Shown here in pieces: positions 1 to 8,050 of a stretch of DNA of 64,000 nt. The notes beneath the pieces are model-generated. The model searched no databases, was not told the origin of the DNA, and worked only from the letters and a program-made list of their open reading frames with translations. This DNA comes from an uncultured Christensenellaceae bacterium (GTDB taxonomy: Bacteria; Bacillota; Clostridia; Christensenellales; Borkfalkiaceae), in assembly GCA_910586985.1 (NCBI GenBank), contig CAJUKK010000006.1, positions 62,001 to 126,000 on the forward strand, written 5' to 3'. The position numbers and the translations under genes were made by a program. How positions within the stretch are numbered: the first letter of the stretch is position 1; each line of letters begins with the position of its first letter.

Positions 1-230
1 TTCATTTCTACCGAACTTTCAAAGGGGACTTCCGTCGTCGCGTCGTAGGGTAAAATAAGTCCCTCCGCGCTCTCGGCGCGCACCGAAACGACGAGCGGTT
101 CCGTATAATCGTTTTTGATCTGTAACGATACGGGCGTGCGCAGATAATAATCCGCATAACCCACATATTTGGGAAAACGGACGGAGAGTGAAATTTTATC
201 TTTCAACGCACTTTTGATTTTACCTGCCAT
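1..230 (-). CDS. Unknown protein, N-terminal part only (runs off window)
   Basis: The first 76 codons of a minus-strand gene are present; the rest lies outside the window. The ATG at 230 follows a good Shine-Dalgarno site (GAGGAG, 6 bases upstream), which fixes the start. The visible protein begins MAGKIKSALKDKISLSV and reads like a beta-rich N-terminal domain with no signal peptide or membrane segment. It vaguely recalls the beta-sandwich start of large DUF4011-type helicase proteins, but that is only an impression. It lies 88 bases downstream of yraN on the same strand, so it may be the last member of that run. Function unknown. Confidence 0.75.
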   Translation of the reverse strand, partial: MAGKIKSALKDKISLSVRFPKYVGYADYYLRTPVSLQIKNDYTEPLVVSVRAESAEGLILPYDATTEVPFESSVEM

Positions 231-318
231 ATTAAACTCCTCGTATTTATGTCAACGGTTTCAGCGATCAATCTCACCGTTTTTTTAGTCATATTTTCAA
301 ATACATATTAATCGTTTT

Positions 319-678
319 TCAAATAAACGCATTCTCAAAATAAGTAAGTTCACCGTCGCAAATCGACGCCACGTCAAAACGAAGCGGAACCTCTTCCCCG
401 ACGAACGCACAGTAAAATTTTGCGATCATGCGGTAACGCTGCTGCTTTGCCCTGTCCACAGCCTCGGCGGGAACGCCGTATGCATCGCTCATTCTCGTCT
501 TTACCTCGACAAGACATATCACGTCCCCTTTCTTTGCGACAACGTCCGCTTCGCCGAACGGCGTCGTGTAGTTGCGATAAAGAATTTTATAGCCGTGTTT
601 CTTTAAATACTTACACGTCAACGATTCTCCCGACCGTCCCAGAATTTTTTTACGAAGGTCTTGCGGTGAATTTTGCAT
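319..678 (-). CDS. yraN: UPF0102 nuclease-fold protein YraN
   Basis: A 119-residue protein of the UPF0102/YraN family, which has a restriction-endonuclease-like (Holliday-junction-resolvase-like) fold; its cellular job is not settled. Family marks are GE at 17-18, GEAD at 42-45 and EVKTR at 58-62, the expected E-D-EXK active-site pattern. The length is normal for the family. The start at 678 lies 61 bases inside the 3' end of rnhB and is preceded by a near-perfect Shine-Dalgarno site (GGAGGTGG), so the overlap looks real. It is the usual neighbour of rnhB and rbgA in Firmicutes and is probably co-transcribed with them. Confidence 0.93.
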   Translation of the reverse strand: MQNSPQDLRKKILGRSGESLTCKYLKKHGYKILYRNYTTPFGEADVVAKKGDVICLVEVKTRMSDAYGVPAEAVDRAKQQRYRMIAKFYCAFVGEEVPLRFDVASICDGELTYFENAFI

Positions 679-1238
679 ATGCCCACCTCCCGAATGGCGC
701 GGATATGTTCCGCCGTGCCGTAGCCCGCATTGCGCTCAAAGCCGTACATGGGGTACTCGTCCGCAAAACGTTTCATCAGCGCGTCCCTGTATACTTTGGC
801 AAGAATACTTGCCGCGCCGATACTCGCCACAAGCGCGTCGCCCTTGACGATACTCTTTTGCGGAATTCCGATATCCAGCGTCATGTTACCGTCCGTCAGC
901 ACCATGTCCGCGGCAACGCGCAACTTCTCCACCGCACGTTTCATGCAAAGCCGCGTCGCCTGCAAAATATTCACACTATCGATCGTCTCCGCATCCACTT
1001 CCGCAATTGCGTACGCCCGCGACCGCGCCATGATCTGTTCAGACAAAGCCTCCCGCCTTTTTGCAGAGAGTTTTTTACTGTCGTCAATGCCGAAAATCCG
1101 CTCTTCCTCTCCCGTCGGAAGAATAACCGCCGCGCACACAACGGGTCCCGCCAAAGGGCCTCTTCCCACTTCGTCCACGCCCGTAACCGCCCGAAAGCCG
1201 CGTGTTAAATATTCCCTTTCAATATCGAGTAAATCCAT
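618..1238 (-). CDS. rnhB: Ribonuclease HII
   Basis: RNase HII cuts the RNA strand of RNA/DNA hybrids and removes single ribonucleotides misincorporated into DNA. With the start at 1238 the protein has 206 residues, normal for the family. The catalytic set is visible: D22 and E23 in GVDEVGRG, D116 in TDGN and D152 in KVYRD, plus DSKKL at 53-57. The reading frame stays open up to 1370, inside rbgA, but those 44 extra residues have no family resemblance, so I use the ATG at 1238. A TTG at 1253, just after the rbgA stop, is an alternative start. It lies between rbgA and yraN, as in many Firmicutes. Confidence 0.95.
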   Translation of the reverse strand: MDLLDIEREYLTRGFRAVTGVDEVGRGPLAGPVVCAAVILPTGEEERIFGIDDSKKLSAKRREALSEQIMARSRAYAIAEVDAETIDSVNILQATRLCMKRAVEKLRVAADMVLTDGNMTLDIGIPQKSIVKGDALVASIGAASILAKVYRDALMKRFADEYPMYGFERNAGYGTAEHIRAIREVGICKIHRKTFVKKFWDGRENR

Positions 1239-1257
1239 TTCGTCCCGTGTCAAAATT

Positions 1258-2121
1258 TTATTCCGCAAGTCCGACGGATATGATATCCTCCGCCGAATCG
1301 AGCGTAACGCCGCCGAGTTTCCCTTTTCTGAAATCGTCGACAACGGCTCGTTCGCCGCGTTCATAGTCATAGTCGTTTCCGCCCTTTAACAAAAAGCCGC
1401 GACGGATGCATACTCGGTTAAGCATTTCGAGCGGCTCGCCGCCCGTAATCCCATACCGCTCGCCAAGCCGATTCAAATACGTTCCCGATAATTCTTCAAG
1501 GAGACACAGCGCGATTTCGTCCATCTCCAAAATATCGTCGTTAATGCTGCCGATATAAGCGAGCCGACGGGCAAGTTTTTGATCCTCGCATGCGGGAGGC
1601 ATCGTCCCAGGACTGTCCATGAGCTCGAACGCGCCGCACTTGACCCATTGCTTTGCGCGGGTCACGCCCGCTTTATTGCCCGTTACCGCCTTATTGGCTC
1701 CCGCAAGGCGGTTGATCAGCGTACTTTTTCCCGTATTCGGAACGCCGGCAATCATAAAGCGCACAGGCTTTTTCGATCCTTTCTCTTTTAACCGCTCCGT
1801 CTTCTCCTTAACGAGTTCCGACATCGCGCCGCGAAGGGTGCGGATACCCGCTTGCGCATTCGCATCTATTTTAACGGCGTTGCGTCCGCCCGCCTTTATC
1901 ACGGCAAGCAACTCGTCCGACTTTGCGTCGGCAAGGTCGCCTTTATTCAGAACATACAAAACGGGTTTGCATCCTGCCAACTCGGTAAGCCGCCTGTTAT
2001 ATGTGGCGGCAGGCGCGCGCGCATCGAGCACGAACACAACTGCGTCGCAATATTTTAAATTATCCGCCATCATGCGCATGGCTCTTGCCATATGCCCCGG
2101 ATACCATTGAATGATCTTCAT
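1258..2121 (-). CDS. rbgA: Ribosome biogenesis GTPase RbgA (YlqF)
   Basis: RbgA is a circularly permuted GTPase needed for late assembly of the 50S ribosomal subunit. The G motifs occur in permuted order: NKGD (G4) at 59-62, then GVPNTGKS (G1, P-loop) at 126-133, then DSPG (G3) at 169-172. The N-terminus IQWYPGHMARA is the family signature. The length of 287 residues is normal. A Shine-Dalgarno-like AGAGGA precedes the ATG. The gene lies downstream of trmD across a 174-base gap where rplS (L19) usually sits, and upstream of rnhB. Confidence 0.96.
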   Translation of the reverse strand: MKIIQWYPGHMARAMRMMADNLKYCDAVVFVLDARAPAATYNRRLTELAGCKPVLYVLNKGDLADAKSDELLAVIKAGGRNAVKIDANAQAGIRTLRGAMSELVKEKTERLKEKGSKKPVRFMIAGVPNTGKSTLINRLAGANKAVTGNKAGVTRAKQWVKCGAFELMDSPGTMPPACEDQKLARRLAYIGSINDDILEMDEIALCLLEELSGTYLNRLGERYGITGGEPLEMLNRVCIRRGFLLKGGNDYDYERGERAVVDDFRKGKLGGVTLDSAEDIISVGLAE

Positions 2122-2295
2122 AAATCCTCTATCCGCACGTTTATGTCTCTACGGCTTGTCGACGCATGCCCGATGCACGGGCATTCCCGTACCGAATAAA
2201 CGTACCGTAATCAAATGACTCTTCGCGAATTGTTTCTTCGTAAATGAACTTAACGGCAAACTCAATTCGCTTTGCTCTTTGCGCGCAAGTCCGTT
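2122..2295. other. Intergenic gap trmD-rbgA at the usual rplS position
   Basis: This 174-base gap is where Firmicutes normally carry rplS (L19). It is too short for L19 and no L19-like peptide can be read in any frame. On the minus strand there is a small hairpin (ATGCCCG/CGGGCAT, plus-strand about 2168-2186). I see no promoter with good -35 and -10 boxes, so rbgA may be read through from trmD. Confidence 0.5.
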
Positions 2296-2964
2296 TTAAT
2301 CCTGAAGTAAATCAGGCCGCCGTTTTTTTGTGATCTCCAATGCCTTTTCGCGCCGCCACTTATCGATCTCGGCATGATTGCCGCTCCGAAGCACTTCGGG
2401 AACGGTCATTCCCCCGTACTCCACGGGGCGCGTATATTGCGGATATTCGAGAAGATTATCGGAAAAGCTCTCTTGCACGAGCGACTCGGGCGAGAGCACG
2501 CCGTCCACATAACGCGCCACGCAGTCGGCGACGACCATTGCGGGCAGTTCCCCTCCCGTCAACACATAATCGCCGATCGAAAGCTCTTCGTCGATAAAGA
2601 GATCGATCGCGCGTTGATCGACGCCTTCGTAGTGCCCGCATAAAAGTACGATATGCTCGCACGCAACAAGCGAATACACCATGTCCTGACGGAACGTTTT
2701 TCCCTTGGGCGAAAGATAGATACGCCGCGCCTTATGCTCGGGGTCCACCGCCTCGATCGCGCTTCCCACCGGTTGCGCCATCATAACCATACCCGCGCCG
2801 CCGCCGAAAGGATAATCGTCGCACTTCAGATGCTTATCCTGCGTATAGTCGCGAATATTTACCACGTCGATCTGCAACTTATTGCCCTTGACTGCCCGCC
2901 CGATAATACTTTCGTTAAGCGCCGAAAACATCTCGGGGAAGAGCGTTAAAATAGTGATCCTCAT
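2296..2964 (-). CDS. trmD: tRNA (guanine-N1)-methyltransferase TrmD
   Basis: TrmD methylates G37 of tRNAs that have G36, using S-adenosylmethionine, and so prevents +1 frameshifts. The 222 residues include the SPOUT knot marks: PFGGGAGMVM at 52-61, CGHYEGVD near 107-115 and SIGDYVLTGGE near 130. It begins 6 bases after the rimM stop, the classic rimM-trmD pair, and is certainly co-transcribed with it. It is slightly shorter than the E. coli protein but complete at both ends. Confidence 0.97.
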   Translation of the reverse strand: MRITILTLFPEMFSALNESIIGRAVKGNKLQIDVVNIRDYTQDKHLKCDDYPFGGGAGMVMMAQPVGSAIEAVDPEHKARRIYLSPKGKTFRQDMVYSLVACEHIVLLCGHYEGVDQRAIDLFIDEELSIGDYVLTGGELPAMVVADCVARYVDGVLSPESLVQESFSDNLLEYPQYTRPVEYGGMTVPEVLRSGNHAEIDKWRREKALEITKKRRPDLLQD

Positions 2965-2970
2965 GATTAT

Positions 2971-3477
2971 TTACACTACCGCCACTTCATAAAACCGTTT
3001 TTTATTGACGGTGATTATTTTCTTTTCCAAATCGACGGAAAGAATCACGCCTTTTGCCGCAGGAAAGAGAATTTCTTTCTCTCCCGTTCGCAACGTGTAA
3101 ATATCCGTCGCCGCCTGACGGATATCCGAAAGCATACCGAGCGGTTCGCTCTTCTCCGTTACAACTTCCGCGCCGATCAGATCCGCAACGTAATATGTGC
3201 CTTCCTCCGTCTCCGGCATCTCCTCGCGCGGAACGCAGACGGGCACGCCGCGCAGTAATTCCGCCGCATTGCGATCGGGCACGCCGCGCAGATTCAGATA
3301 CGCAATGCCCGCCGCCGTACGGCAGGAAAGCACGCGATATTCAACGCCCTTTAAAAAAACGCGTTTAAAAGAAAGCAAGTCCTCCGCCGTATCGGTAAAC
3401 GGCTTGACTTTTACTTCGCCGCGCACGCCTTGCGGTTTGACGATAATGCCGATTTCAAGAAAATTTTCCATATTCAA
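2971..3477 (-). CDS. rimM: 16S rRNA processing protein RimM
   Basis: RimM binds ribosomal protein S19 and helps mature the 3' (head) domain of the 30S subunit. The 168 residues show the N-terminal beta-barrel (EIGIIVKPQGVRGEVKV near 7-23) and a C-terminal PRC-barrel (YYVADLIGAEV near 94, then ILFPAAKGVI). The start overlaps the tmk stop by 4 bases (ATGA), indicating translational coupling with tmk, and trmD follows 6 bases downstream. Confidence 0.95.
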   Translation of the reverse strand: MNMENFLEIGIIVKPQGVRGEVKVKPFTDTAEDLLSFKRVFLKGVEYRVLSCRTAAGIAYLNLRGVPDRNAAELLRGVPVCVPREEMPETEEGTYYVADLIGAEVVTEKSEPLGMLSDIRQAATDIYTLRTGEKEILFPAAKGVILSVDLEKKIITVNKKRFYEVAVV

Positions 3478-4097
3478 AACCCGTAAACACGGTCGACCGC
3501 GTTCCTGATATGTTGCTGCGTATCCGACTTTTCCTGCTCGCTCTTGATAAAAGCAAGCTTTTCGCTCGGTACGTTTTCAAACGCTTTTAAGTAACCCGTC
3601 CGAATTTTCTCAAGCAATCCGACGGACTCGTAGCGATCGGTTTTCCCCCGCCGCAATATGCGCGCCATGGCGTCTTCCGGAGTAAGATCGATAAAGACGA
3701 CGAGGTCGGGCACGCAGGCGTTCATCGCAGGCGTATTCAACTGTTTCACCCATTCGCTCTCCGCCATGCCCCCGTTATATGCGAGCGACGAAAAATAAAA
3801 CCTGTCGCAAAGAACGCTCTCTCCTGCATCCAGTCTGGCAAGGATACCGTCTTCGCTCCCGTAAATATGATGAAGACGGTCGGCGGCAAACAGAGCGGCA
3901 ATCGTCCTCTCGTCTGTATCGAGCTTTCCCGTAAGACAGTCGCGAAGTAAAGAGCCGATCGGAGATTGCGTCGGCTCGCAGGTTAAATGAACACGCACGC
4001 CTCTATCTCCGAGATATTGGGCAAGCAGACGCATCTGCGAACTTTTACCGCTGCCGTCGATTCCCTCGAATACAATAAATTTACCTTTTGTTGCCAT
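3474..4097 (-). CDS. tmk: Thymidylate kinase
   Basis: Thymidylate kinase phosphorylates dTMP to dTDP for DNA synthesis. The 207 residues carry the P-loop at 12-19 (GIDGSGKS), the DR-Y substrate motif (CDRFYFSSLAY near 97-107) and a lid with an RR-K pattern near 149. It is the first gene of the tmk-rimM-trmD run. There is no Shine-Dalgarno site: the -10 box TATAAT (4107-4112) lies so close that the mRNA would begin 2-4 bases before the ATG. The placement of tmk in front of rimM is not the usual one (rpsP/ylxM/ffh). Confidence 0.96.
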   Translation of the reverse strand: MATKGKFIVFEGIDGSGKSSQMRLLAQYLGDRGVRVHLTCEPTQSPIGSLLRDCLTGKLDTDERTIAALFAADRLHHIYGSEDGILARLDAGESVLCDRFYFSSLAYNGGMAESEWVKQLNTPAMNACVPDLVVFIDLTPEDAMARILRRGKTDRYESVGLLEKIRTGYLKAFENVPSEKLAFIKSEQEKSDTQQHIRNAVDRVYGF

Positions 4098-4106
4098 AAC
4101 GTTCTT

Positions 4107-4135
4107 ATTATAACAAACTCCCGCGTCAAAGTCAA
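4107..4135 (-). promoter_or_regulatory. Promoter of tmk-rimM-trmD, near-leaderless
   Basis: The minus strand reads TTGACT, a 17-base spacer, then TATAAT. The -10 box ends 9 bases before the tmk ATG, so the expected transcription start is about 3 bases upstream of the start codon. No ribosome binding site fits between them. Confidence 0.75.
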
Positions 4136-4158
4136 ACGCGGAAGTTAAAAATCGTTTT

Positions 4159-5040
4159 TTATTTTTTCAGCGGTATGGGACGCTTCTTTGCTGCAAAGAT
4201 AACGCCGAGCGTACCCGGTCCGCAGTGCGAGCCGATTACAGGCCCGATAATCTGACGCACTACGTGCGCGTTCGGACGTTTTTCAAGTATGAGATCACGG
4301 ATTCTGTCCCCCTCTTCGCTGCAATCTGCATCTATAACGTAAACGCTGTATTTATCCTCGTCTTCAAGCTCTTCCACTACCTTGTTGGCAAGCGTTGAAA
4401 TGGCTTTTTTACGCCCTCCTAACTTCGTAATTACGCTGAGTCCGCCCTCCTCGTTAAAGGTAAGCATAGGTTTCAAATTTAAAAGCGTTCCCGCAACAGC
4501 GGCAAGTCCCGAACATCTTCCTCCCCGTTTTAAGTGCATCAGATCGTCCACTACGAAATAAACGCACACGCGGTGGGTAAATTCGTTTAAAAACGCAAGA
4601 ATCTCTTCGTCCGTCTTGCCCTCTTTCTTTAAAATAGCGGCTTGTTCCGCCTGAATGCCGGCGCCGAGCGAGATGCTGTTCGTATTGAACACCGTGCATT
4701 TCCGTTCGGGATATTTCTCTTTCAGTTCACGCAGAGCAAGTTCAAGCGACTGAAAGGTACCGCTCATGGCATGCGAAAAACTTACGTATAATACGTCCTC
4801 TCCCTTTTCGAAGTATCCGGACATAATCCGTTTATAATCCTCGGGGTTGAGCGCCTGCGTTTTAGGAATTTCGCCGCCGCGCACAAGATCGTAAAACTTT
4901 TTAAAATCAGTGTCTTTGCCTAAATCATAGAAATATTCTTCGCCTGCAACGTAATAGGGCATGGATATATAGTCAAGCCCAAGTTCCCCGGCGCGAGTAT
5001 GCCAAAGTTCTCCGTTCGAATCAAAAATCAATACACTCAT
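4159..5040 (-). CDS. DegV family fatty-acid-binding protein
   Basis: DegV proteins bind a fatty acid and, in Firmicutes, act as FakB partners of the fatty-acid kinase FakA; whether this copy does so is inferred. With the ATG at 5040 the protein has 293 residues, normal for the family. It starts SVLIFDSNGELW and contains SFSHAMSGTFQS, the ligand-contacting Ser loop, and a later GPVIGSHCGPGTLGV, all family marks. The start at 5040 is chosen over an upstream ATG at 5058 because GGGAGG sits 6 bases before it. It has its own promoter. Fatty-acid kinase is not in the window. Confidence 0.9.
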   Translation of the reverse strand: MSVLIFDSNGELWHTRAGELGLDYISMPYYVAGEEYFYDLGKDTDFKKFYDLVRGGEIPKTQALNPEDYKRIMSGYFEKGEDVLYVSFSHAMSGTFQSLELALRELKEKYPERKCTVFNTNSISLGAGIQAEQAAILKKEGKTDEEILAFLNEFTHRVCVYFVVDDLMHLKRGGRCSGLAAVAGTLLNLKPMLTFNEEGGLSVITKLGGRKKAISTLANKVVEELEDEDKYSVYVIDADCSEEGDRIRDLILEKRPNAHVVRQIIGPVIGSHCGPGTLGVIFAAKKRPIPLKK

Positions 5041-5089
5041 ATGAGCCTCCCTGATCACGCAATTTTATTTTGCGTATTATCACATTCCT

Positions 5090-5117
5090 ATTATAACAAA
5101 AAAACCGCTTGTATCAA
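5090..5117 (-). promoter_or_regulatory. Promoter of degV gene
   Basis: The minus strand reads TTGATA (5112-5117), a 16-base spacer and TATAAT (5090-5095). The -35 box and spacer lie within the terminator hairpin that closes the purine operon. Confidence 0.65.
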
Positions 5118-5128
5118 AACGGTTTTTA
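5099..5128 (-). terminator. Terminator at the end of the purine operon
   Basis: On the minus strand an AAAACCG/CGGTTTT hairpin with a 12-base loop is followed by a run of seven T. It lies downstream of mutY and the small open frame after it, and overlaps the degV promoter. Confidence 0.75.
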
Positions 5129-5176
5129 CTTAAAATTCTCTTAAATCGCTATTTTTTTGTAATTCTGCTTAACAAT

Positions 5177-5238
5177 AAAGGCGCATATTCAGAAAATTAT
5201 ATAATTATTTTGTTTCGAACGCTATTTTATGCGCCTTT
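5177..5238. repeat. 11-bp perfect inverted repeat downstream of mutY
   Basis: AAAGGCGCATA at 5177-5187 is repeated inverted at 5228-5238, 40 bases apart, with AT-rich DNA between. One arm lies in the last codons of the small open frame at 5205-5339. It could be a stable RNA hairpin at the 3' end of the purine mRNA; the function is unknown. Confidence 0.6.
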
Positions 5239-5339
5239 CCTTGCAGATAGTTTCTAAATGTCATAACAAAAATCACTGCTACAATATCAAAAAACAACCA
5301 AACGAAAAACATGCGCGGAGTGACATCCCTGCCGCACAT
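5205..5339 (-). CDS. Possible 44-residue small membrane protein
   Basis: An open frame begins 5 bases after the mutY stop and encodes 44 residues. The middle is a convincing membrane segment (MFFVWLFFDIVAVIFVMTF, residues 10-28), followed by a charged tail. No clear Shine-Dalgarno site precedes the ATG at 5339, so translation would have to be coupled to mutY. It is too short to match to a family by eye and may be the relic of a longer gene. Confidence that it is expressed is low. Confidence 0.3.
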   Translation of the reverse strand: MCGRDVTPRMFFVWLFFDIVAVIFVMTFRNYLQGKAHKIAFETK

Positions 5340-5343
5340 GTTT

Positions 5344-6336
5344 TTACAGCCATTTTATAAACGCTTTCAGAGCTGACGGAAGCGCATAATTATTTTTTAT
5401 CTCTTCCGCCGTCCTCCAAACGTATTTCGGATCGCACGACAGGGTCTCGACAAGATATCCGGTCATATGCCATTCGATATGCGTAAAAATATGCCTAGCG
5501 CCCTGTTTTTTTATTACTCTCCCGTATGACTCGGGCGAAACTTCTCCCTCGAAGAGCGGAAACTGCCAAAGCGATGCCAAAAGACCCGAATCGGGACGTT
5601 TTTCAAGGGCAAACAAATCCCCGCATTTTAACACTAAAACCGTGACGGGTGTGACTTTACGCGCTTTCTTCTCTTCTCGGACGGGAAATTCCTCTTCCCT
5701 GCCCGCAAGGTGCGCTCGGCAAATGTTCTTCCACGGACACTTATCGCAAAGAGGCGCGCCGTTGGGCACGCACACAATTGCGCCGAGTTCCATCAACGCC
5801 TGACAAAAATCACCCGCTTGTCTGGGATACACTTCCTTAAGTTCCCCCGCAAAATCCGACTTAACTTTCTGATCGTCGATCTTCCGTCCGTCGGCAAGCA
5901 ATCTTGTGAGAACGCGCAAAACGTTTCCATCTACCGCGGGGCAGGGCTGATCGTAAGCAATCGAACAGATTGCGCCCGCCGTGTAGTCGCCGATTCCCGA
6001 AAGCGCGCGAACGCCATCAAAATCGCGCGGAAAGCCTTTTTCCGCAATCGTCTTTGCCGCCTTATGCAAATTACGCGCGCGGGAATAGTAACCGAGTCCC
6101 TCCCACGCCTTTAACACCTCTTCTTCGTTCGCGGCAGCTAAATCCTGCGCCGTCGGAAAACGTTCCATAAAACGGCGGTAATAATCCTTTACCGCCTCGA
6201 CGCGCGTCTGTTGCAACATAATCTCGGACACCCAAACGCGGTACGGGTCGTGCGTGCCCCGCCACGGAAGCGTCCGTTTATAAATGCCGTACCACTCCAA
6301 AAGAAGGGGTACGGCAGCGTTTAAAAGTTCGTTCAT
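5344..6336 (-). CDS. mutY: A/G-specific adenine glycosylase MutY
   Basis: MutY removes adenine mispaired with 8-oxoguanine. The 330 residues contain catalytic E38 (SEIMLQQT), a helix-hairpin-helix at 112-123 (LSGIGDYTAGAI), catalytic D136 (VDGNV), four Cys for the [4Fe-4S] cluster at 189, 197, 200 and 206, and a C-terminal NUDIX-like 8-oxoG-reading domain (about 225-330). The start codon shares one base with the fhs stop (TAATG), so it is translationally coupled to the last purine-pathway gene, although its own job is DNA repair. Confidence 0.97.
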   Translation of the reverse strand: MNELLNAAVPLLLEWYGIYKRTLPWRGTHDPYRVWVSEIMLQQTRVEAVKDYYRRFMERFPTAQDLAAANEEEVLKAWEGLGYYSRARNLHKAAKTIAEKGFPRDFDGVRALSGIGDYTAGAICSIAYDQPCPAVDGNVLRVLTRLLADGRKIDDQKVKSDFAGELKEVYPRQAGDFCQALMELGAIVCVPNGAPLCDKCPWKNICRAHLAGREEEFPVREEKKARKVTPVTVLVLKCGDLFALEKRPDSGLLASLWQFPLFEGEVSPESYGRVIKKQGARHIFTHIEWHMTGYLVETLSCDPKYVWRTAEEIKNNYALPSALKAFIKWL

Positions 6337-8000
6337 TAAAAAAGTCCTGTAATAACGCCCTGTTCGTCTACGTCGATTTTTTCCGCCGCAGGCGCTTTGG
6401 GAAGTCCGGGCATCGTCATGATATTTCCCGTGAGCGCAACAATGAAACCTGCGCCCGCCGATATTTTGACGCTGCGCACGGTAATCTTAAACCCGTTCGG
6501 CGCGCCGAGTTTCTTCTGATCATCAGAAAAAGAGTATTGCGTTTTTGCCATGCAGACGGGCGTTCTATCGTATCCGAGCGCGGTAAGACGTTCAATTTCC
6601 GCCTCCGCCTCCTCGGTATACTCCACGCCGTCGCCGCCGTAGACTTTGGTTACGATCGCATGAATCTTTTCTTTAATGGGCAATTTTTCGTCGTATGCAA
6701 AGCGGAATTCGCTCTTTTCTTCGCACAGTTTTACGACTGCGCGGGCGAGCTCTTCGCCGCCCTTACCTCCCTCCGCCCAAACGGTGGAGAGCACTACGTT
6801 AACGCCTAACTCTTTGCACTTTTCAATAACGAGCGCGATCTCCGCATCGGTATCCGTCGGGAAACGGTTTACCGCTACAACAACGGGTAAACCGTAAACG
6901 TTTTTGATATTCGAAACATGGCGCAAAAGATTGGGTATTCCCGCCGCAAGCGCGTTAAGTTCCTCGTGCGCAAGCTCTGTTTTATCCAAACCGCCGTGCA
7001 TTTTCAAAGCGCGCACCGTTGCAACCATAACGACTGCCGAGGGAACGAGTCCCGCAAAACGGCACTTGATATCGAGAAACTTTTCCGCGCCGAGATCGGC
7101 GCCGAATCCCGCCTCTGTAATGGCGTAGTCTGCAAGTCCCATCGCAAGGCGTGTCGCCATAACAGAATTGCAACCGTGTGCGATATTGGCAAACGGCCCG
7201 CCGTGCACGATTGCAGGCGTTCCCTCGAGCGTCTGTACAAGATTGGGCTTTAACGCGTCTTTAAGGAGTGCGCACATTGCTCCCGCCGCCTTTAAATCTC
7301 CTGCCGTAACGGGTTTCCCGCTCCGATTGTATCCGACGATAAGTTTAGAAAGACGCGCTTTTAAATCGGAAAGCGAACCTGCAAGGCAGAACGCCGCCAT
7401 AACCTCGCTCGCTACGGTAATGTCGTATCCGTCGTCGCGCGGGAGTCCGTTTTTACCGCCGCCCAAGCCGTCTTTAACGTATCGGAGCTGTCGATCGTTC
7501 ATATCGACGCAACGTTTCCACGTAATGCGTTCGGGGTCGATATCAAGTTCGTTTCCTTGAAAAATATGATTGTCGAGCATTGCCGCAAGCAAATTATTAG
7601 CCGCGCCGATCGCATGGAAATCTCCCGTAAAATGCAGGTTTATGTCCTCCATCGGAACAACTTGCGCGTATCCGCCGCCCGCAGCGCCGCCCTTGATCCC
7701 GAATACGGGGCCGAGCGACGGCTCGCGCAAGGCAACCGCTACGCTCTTGCCGATGCGTTTTAGTCCGTCCGCAAGACCGATGGTCGTCGTCGTTTTCCCT
7801 TCGCCTGCGGGAGTGGGCGTGATAGCGGTCACAAGAACAAGCTTGCCGCGCCGACTGCGCTTTGCAAGCGCATCGTAACCGACCTTCGCTTTGTACTTGC
7901 CGTAATATTCGATCTCGTCCTCGGTCAATCCCGCACGCTCGGCAATCTTTAAAATGTGTTCTAACTTTGCTTCCTGCGCTATTTCGATATCCGTTTTCAT
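6336..8000 (-). CDS. fhs: Formate-tetrahydrofolate ligase
   Basis: This enzyme makes 10-formyl-tetrahydrofolate from formate, ATP and THF. 10-formyl-THF is the donor used by PurN and by the AICAR formyltransferase encoded upstream, which explains its place in the purine operon. With the ATG at 8000 it has 554 residues, normal for the family, and the P-loop is at 64-71 (PAGEGKTT). AAGGAGGG precedes this ATG, whereas the upstream in-frame ATG at 8018 has no such site. It is the tenth gene of the operon. Confidence 0.97.
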   Translation of the reverse strand: MKTDIEIAQEAKLEHILKIAERAGLTEDEIEYYGKYKAKVGYDALAKRSRRGKLVLVTAITPTPAGEGKTTTTIGLADGLKRIGKSVAVALREPSLGPVFGIKGGAAGGGYAQVVPMEDINLHFTGDFHAIGAANNLLAAMLDNHIFQGNELDIDPERITWKRCVDMNDRQLRYVKDGLGGGKNGLPRDDGYDITVASEVMAAFCLAGSLSDLKARLSKLIVGYNRSGKPVTAGDLKAAGAMCALLKDALKPNLVQTLEGTPAIVHGGPFANIAHGCNSVMATRLAMGLADYAITEAGFGADLGAEKFLDIKCRFAGLVPSAVVMVATVRALKMHGGLDKTELAHEELNALAAGIPNLLRHVSNIKNVYGLPVVVAVNRFPTDTDAEIALVIEKCKELGVNVVLSTVWAEGGKGGEELARAVVKLCEEKSEFRFAYDEKLPIKEKIHAIVTKVYGGDGVEYTEEAEAEIERLTALGYDRTPVCMAKTQYSFSDDQKKLGAPNGFKITVRSVKISAGAGFIVALTGNIMTMPGLPKAPAAEKIDVDEQGVITGLF

Positions 8001-8050
8001 GCTAAACCCTCCTTGCACGGTTTGGAATTATTTAACGTCGTTATCTCTGA

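Noticed and set aside
2122..2295. A peptide-like reading frame in the trmD-rbgA gap
   Set aside because: No start codon or ribosome site; under 55 codons and no recognisable protein.
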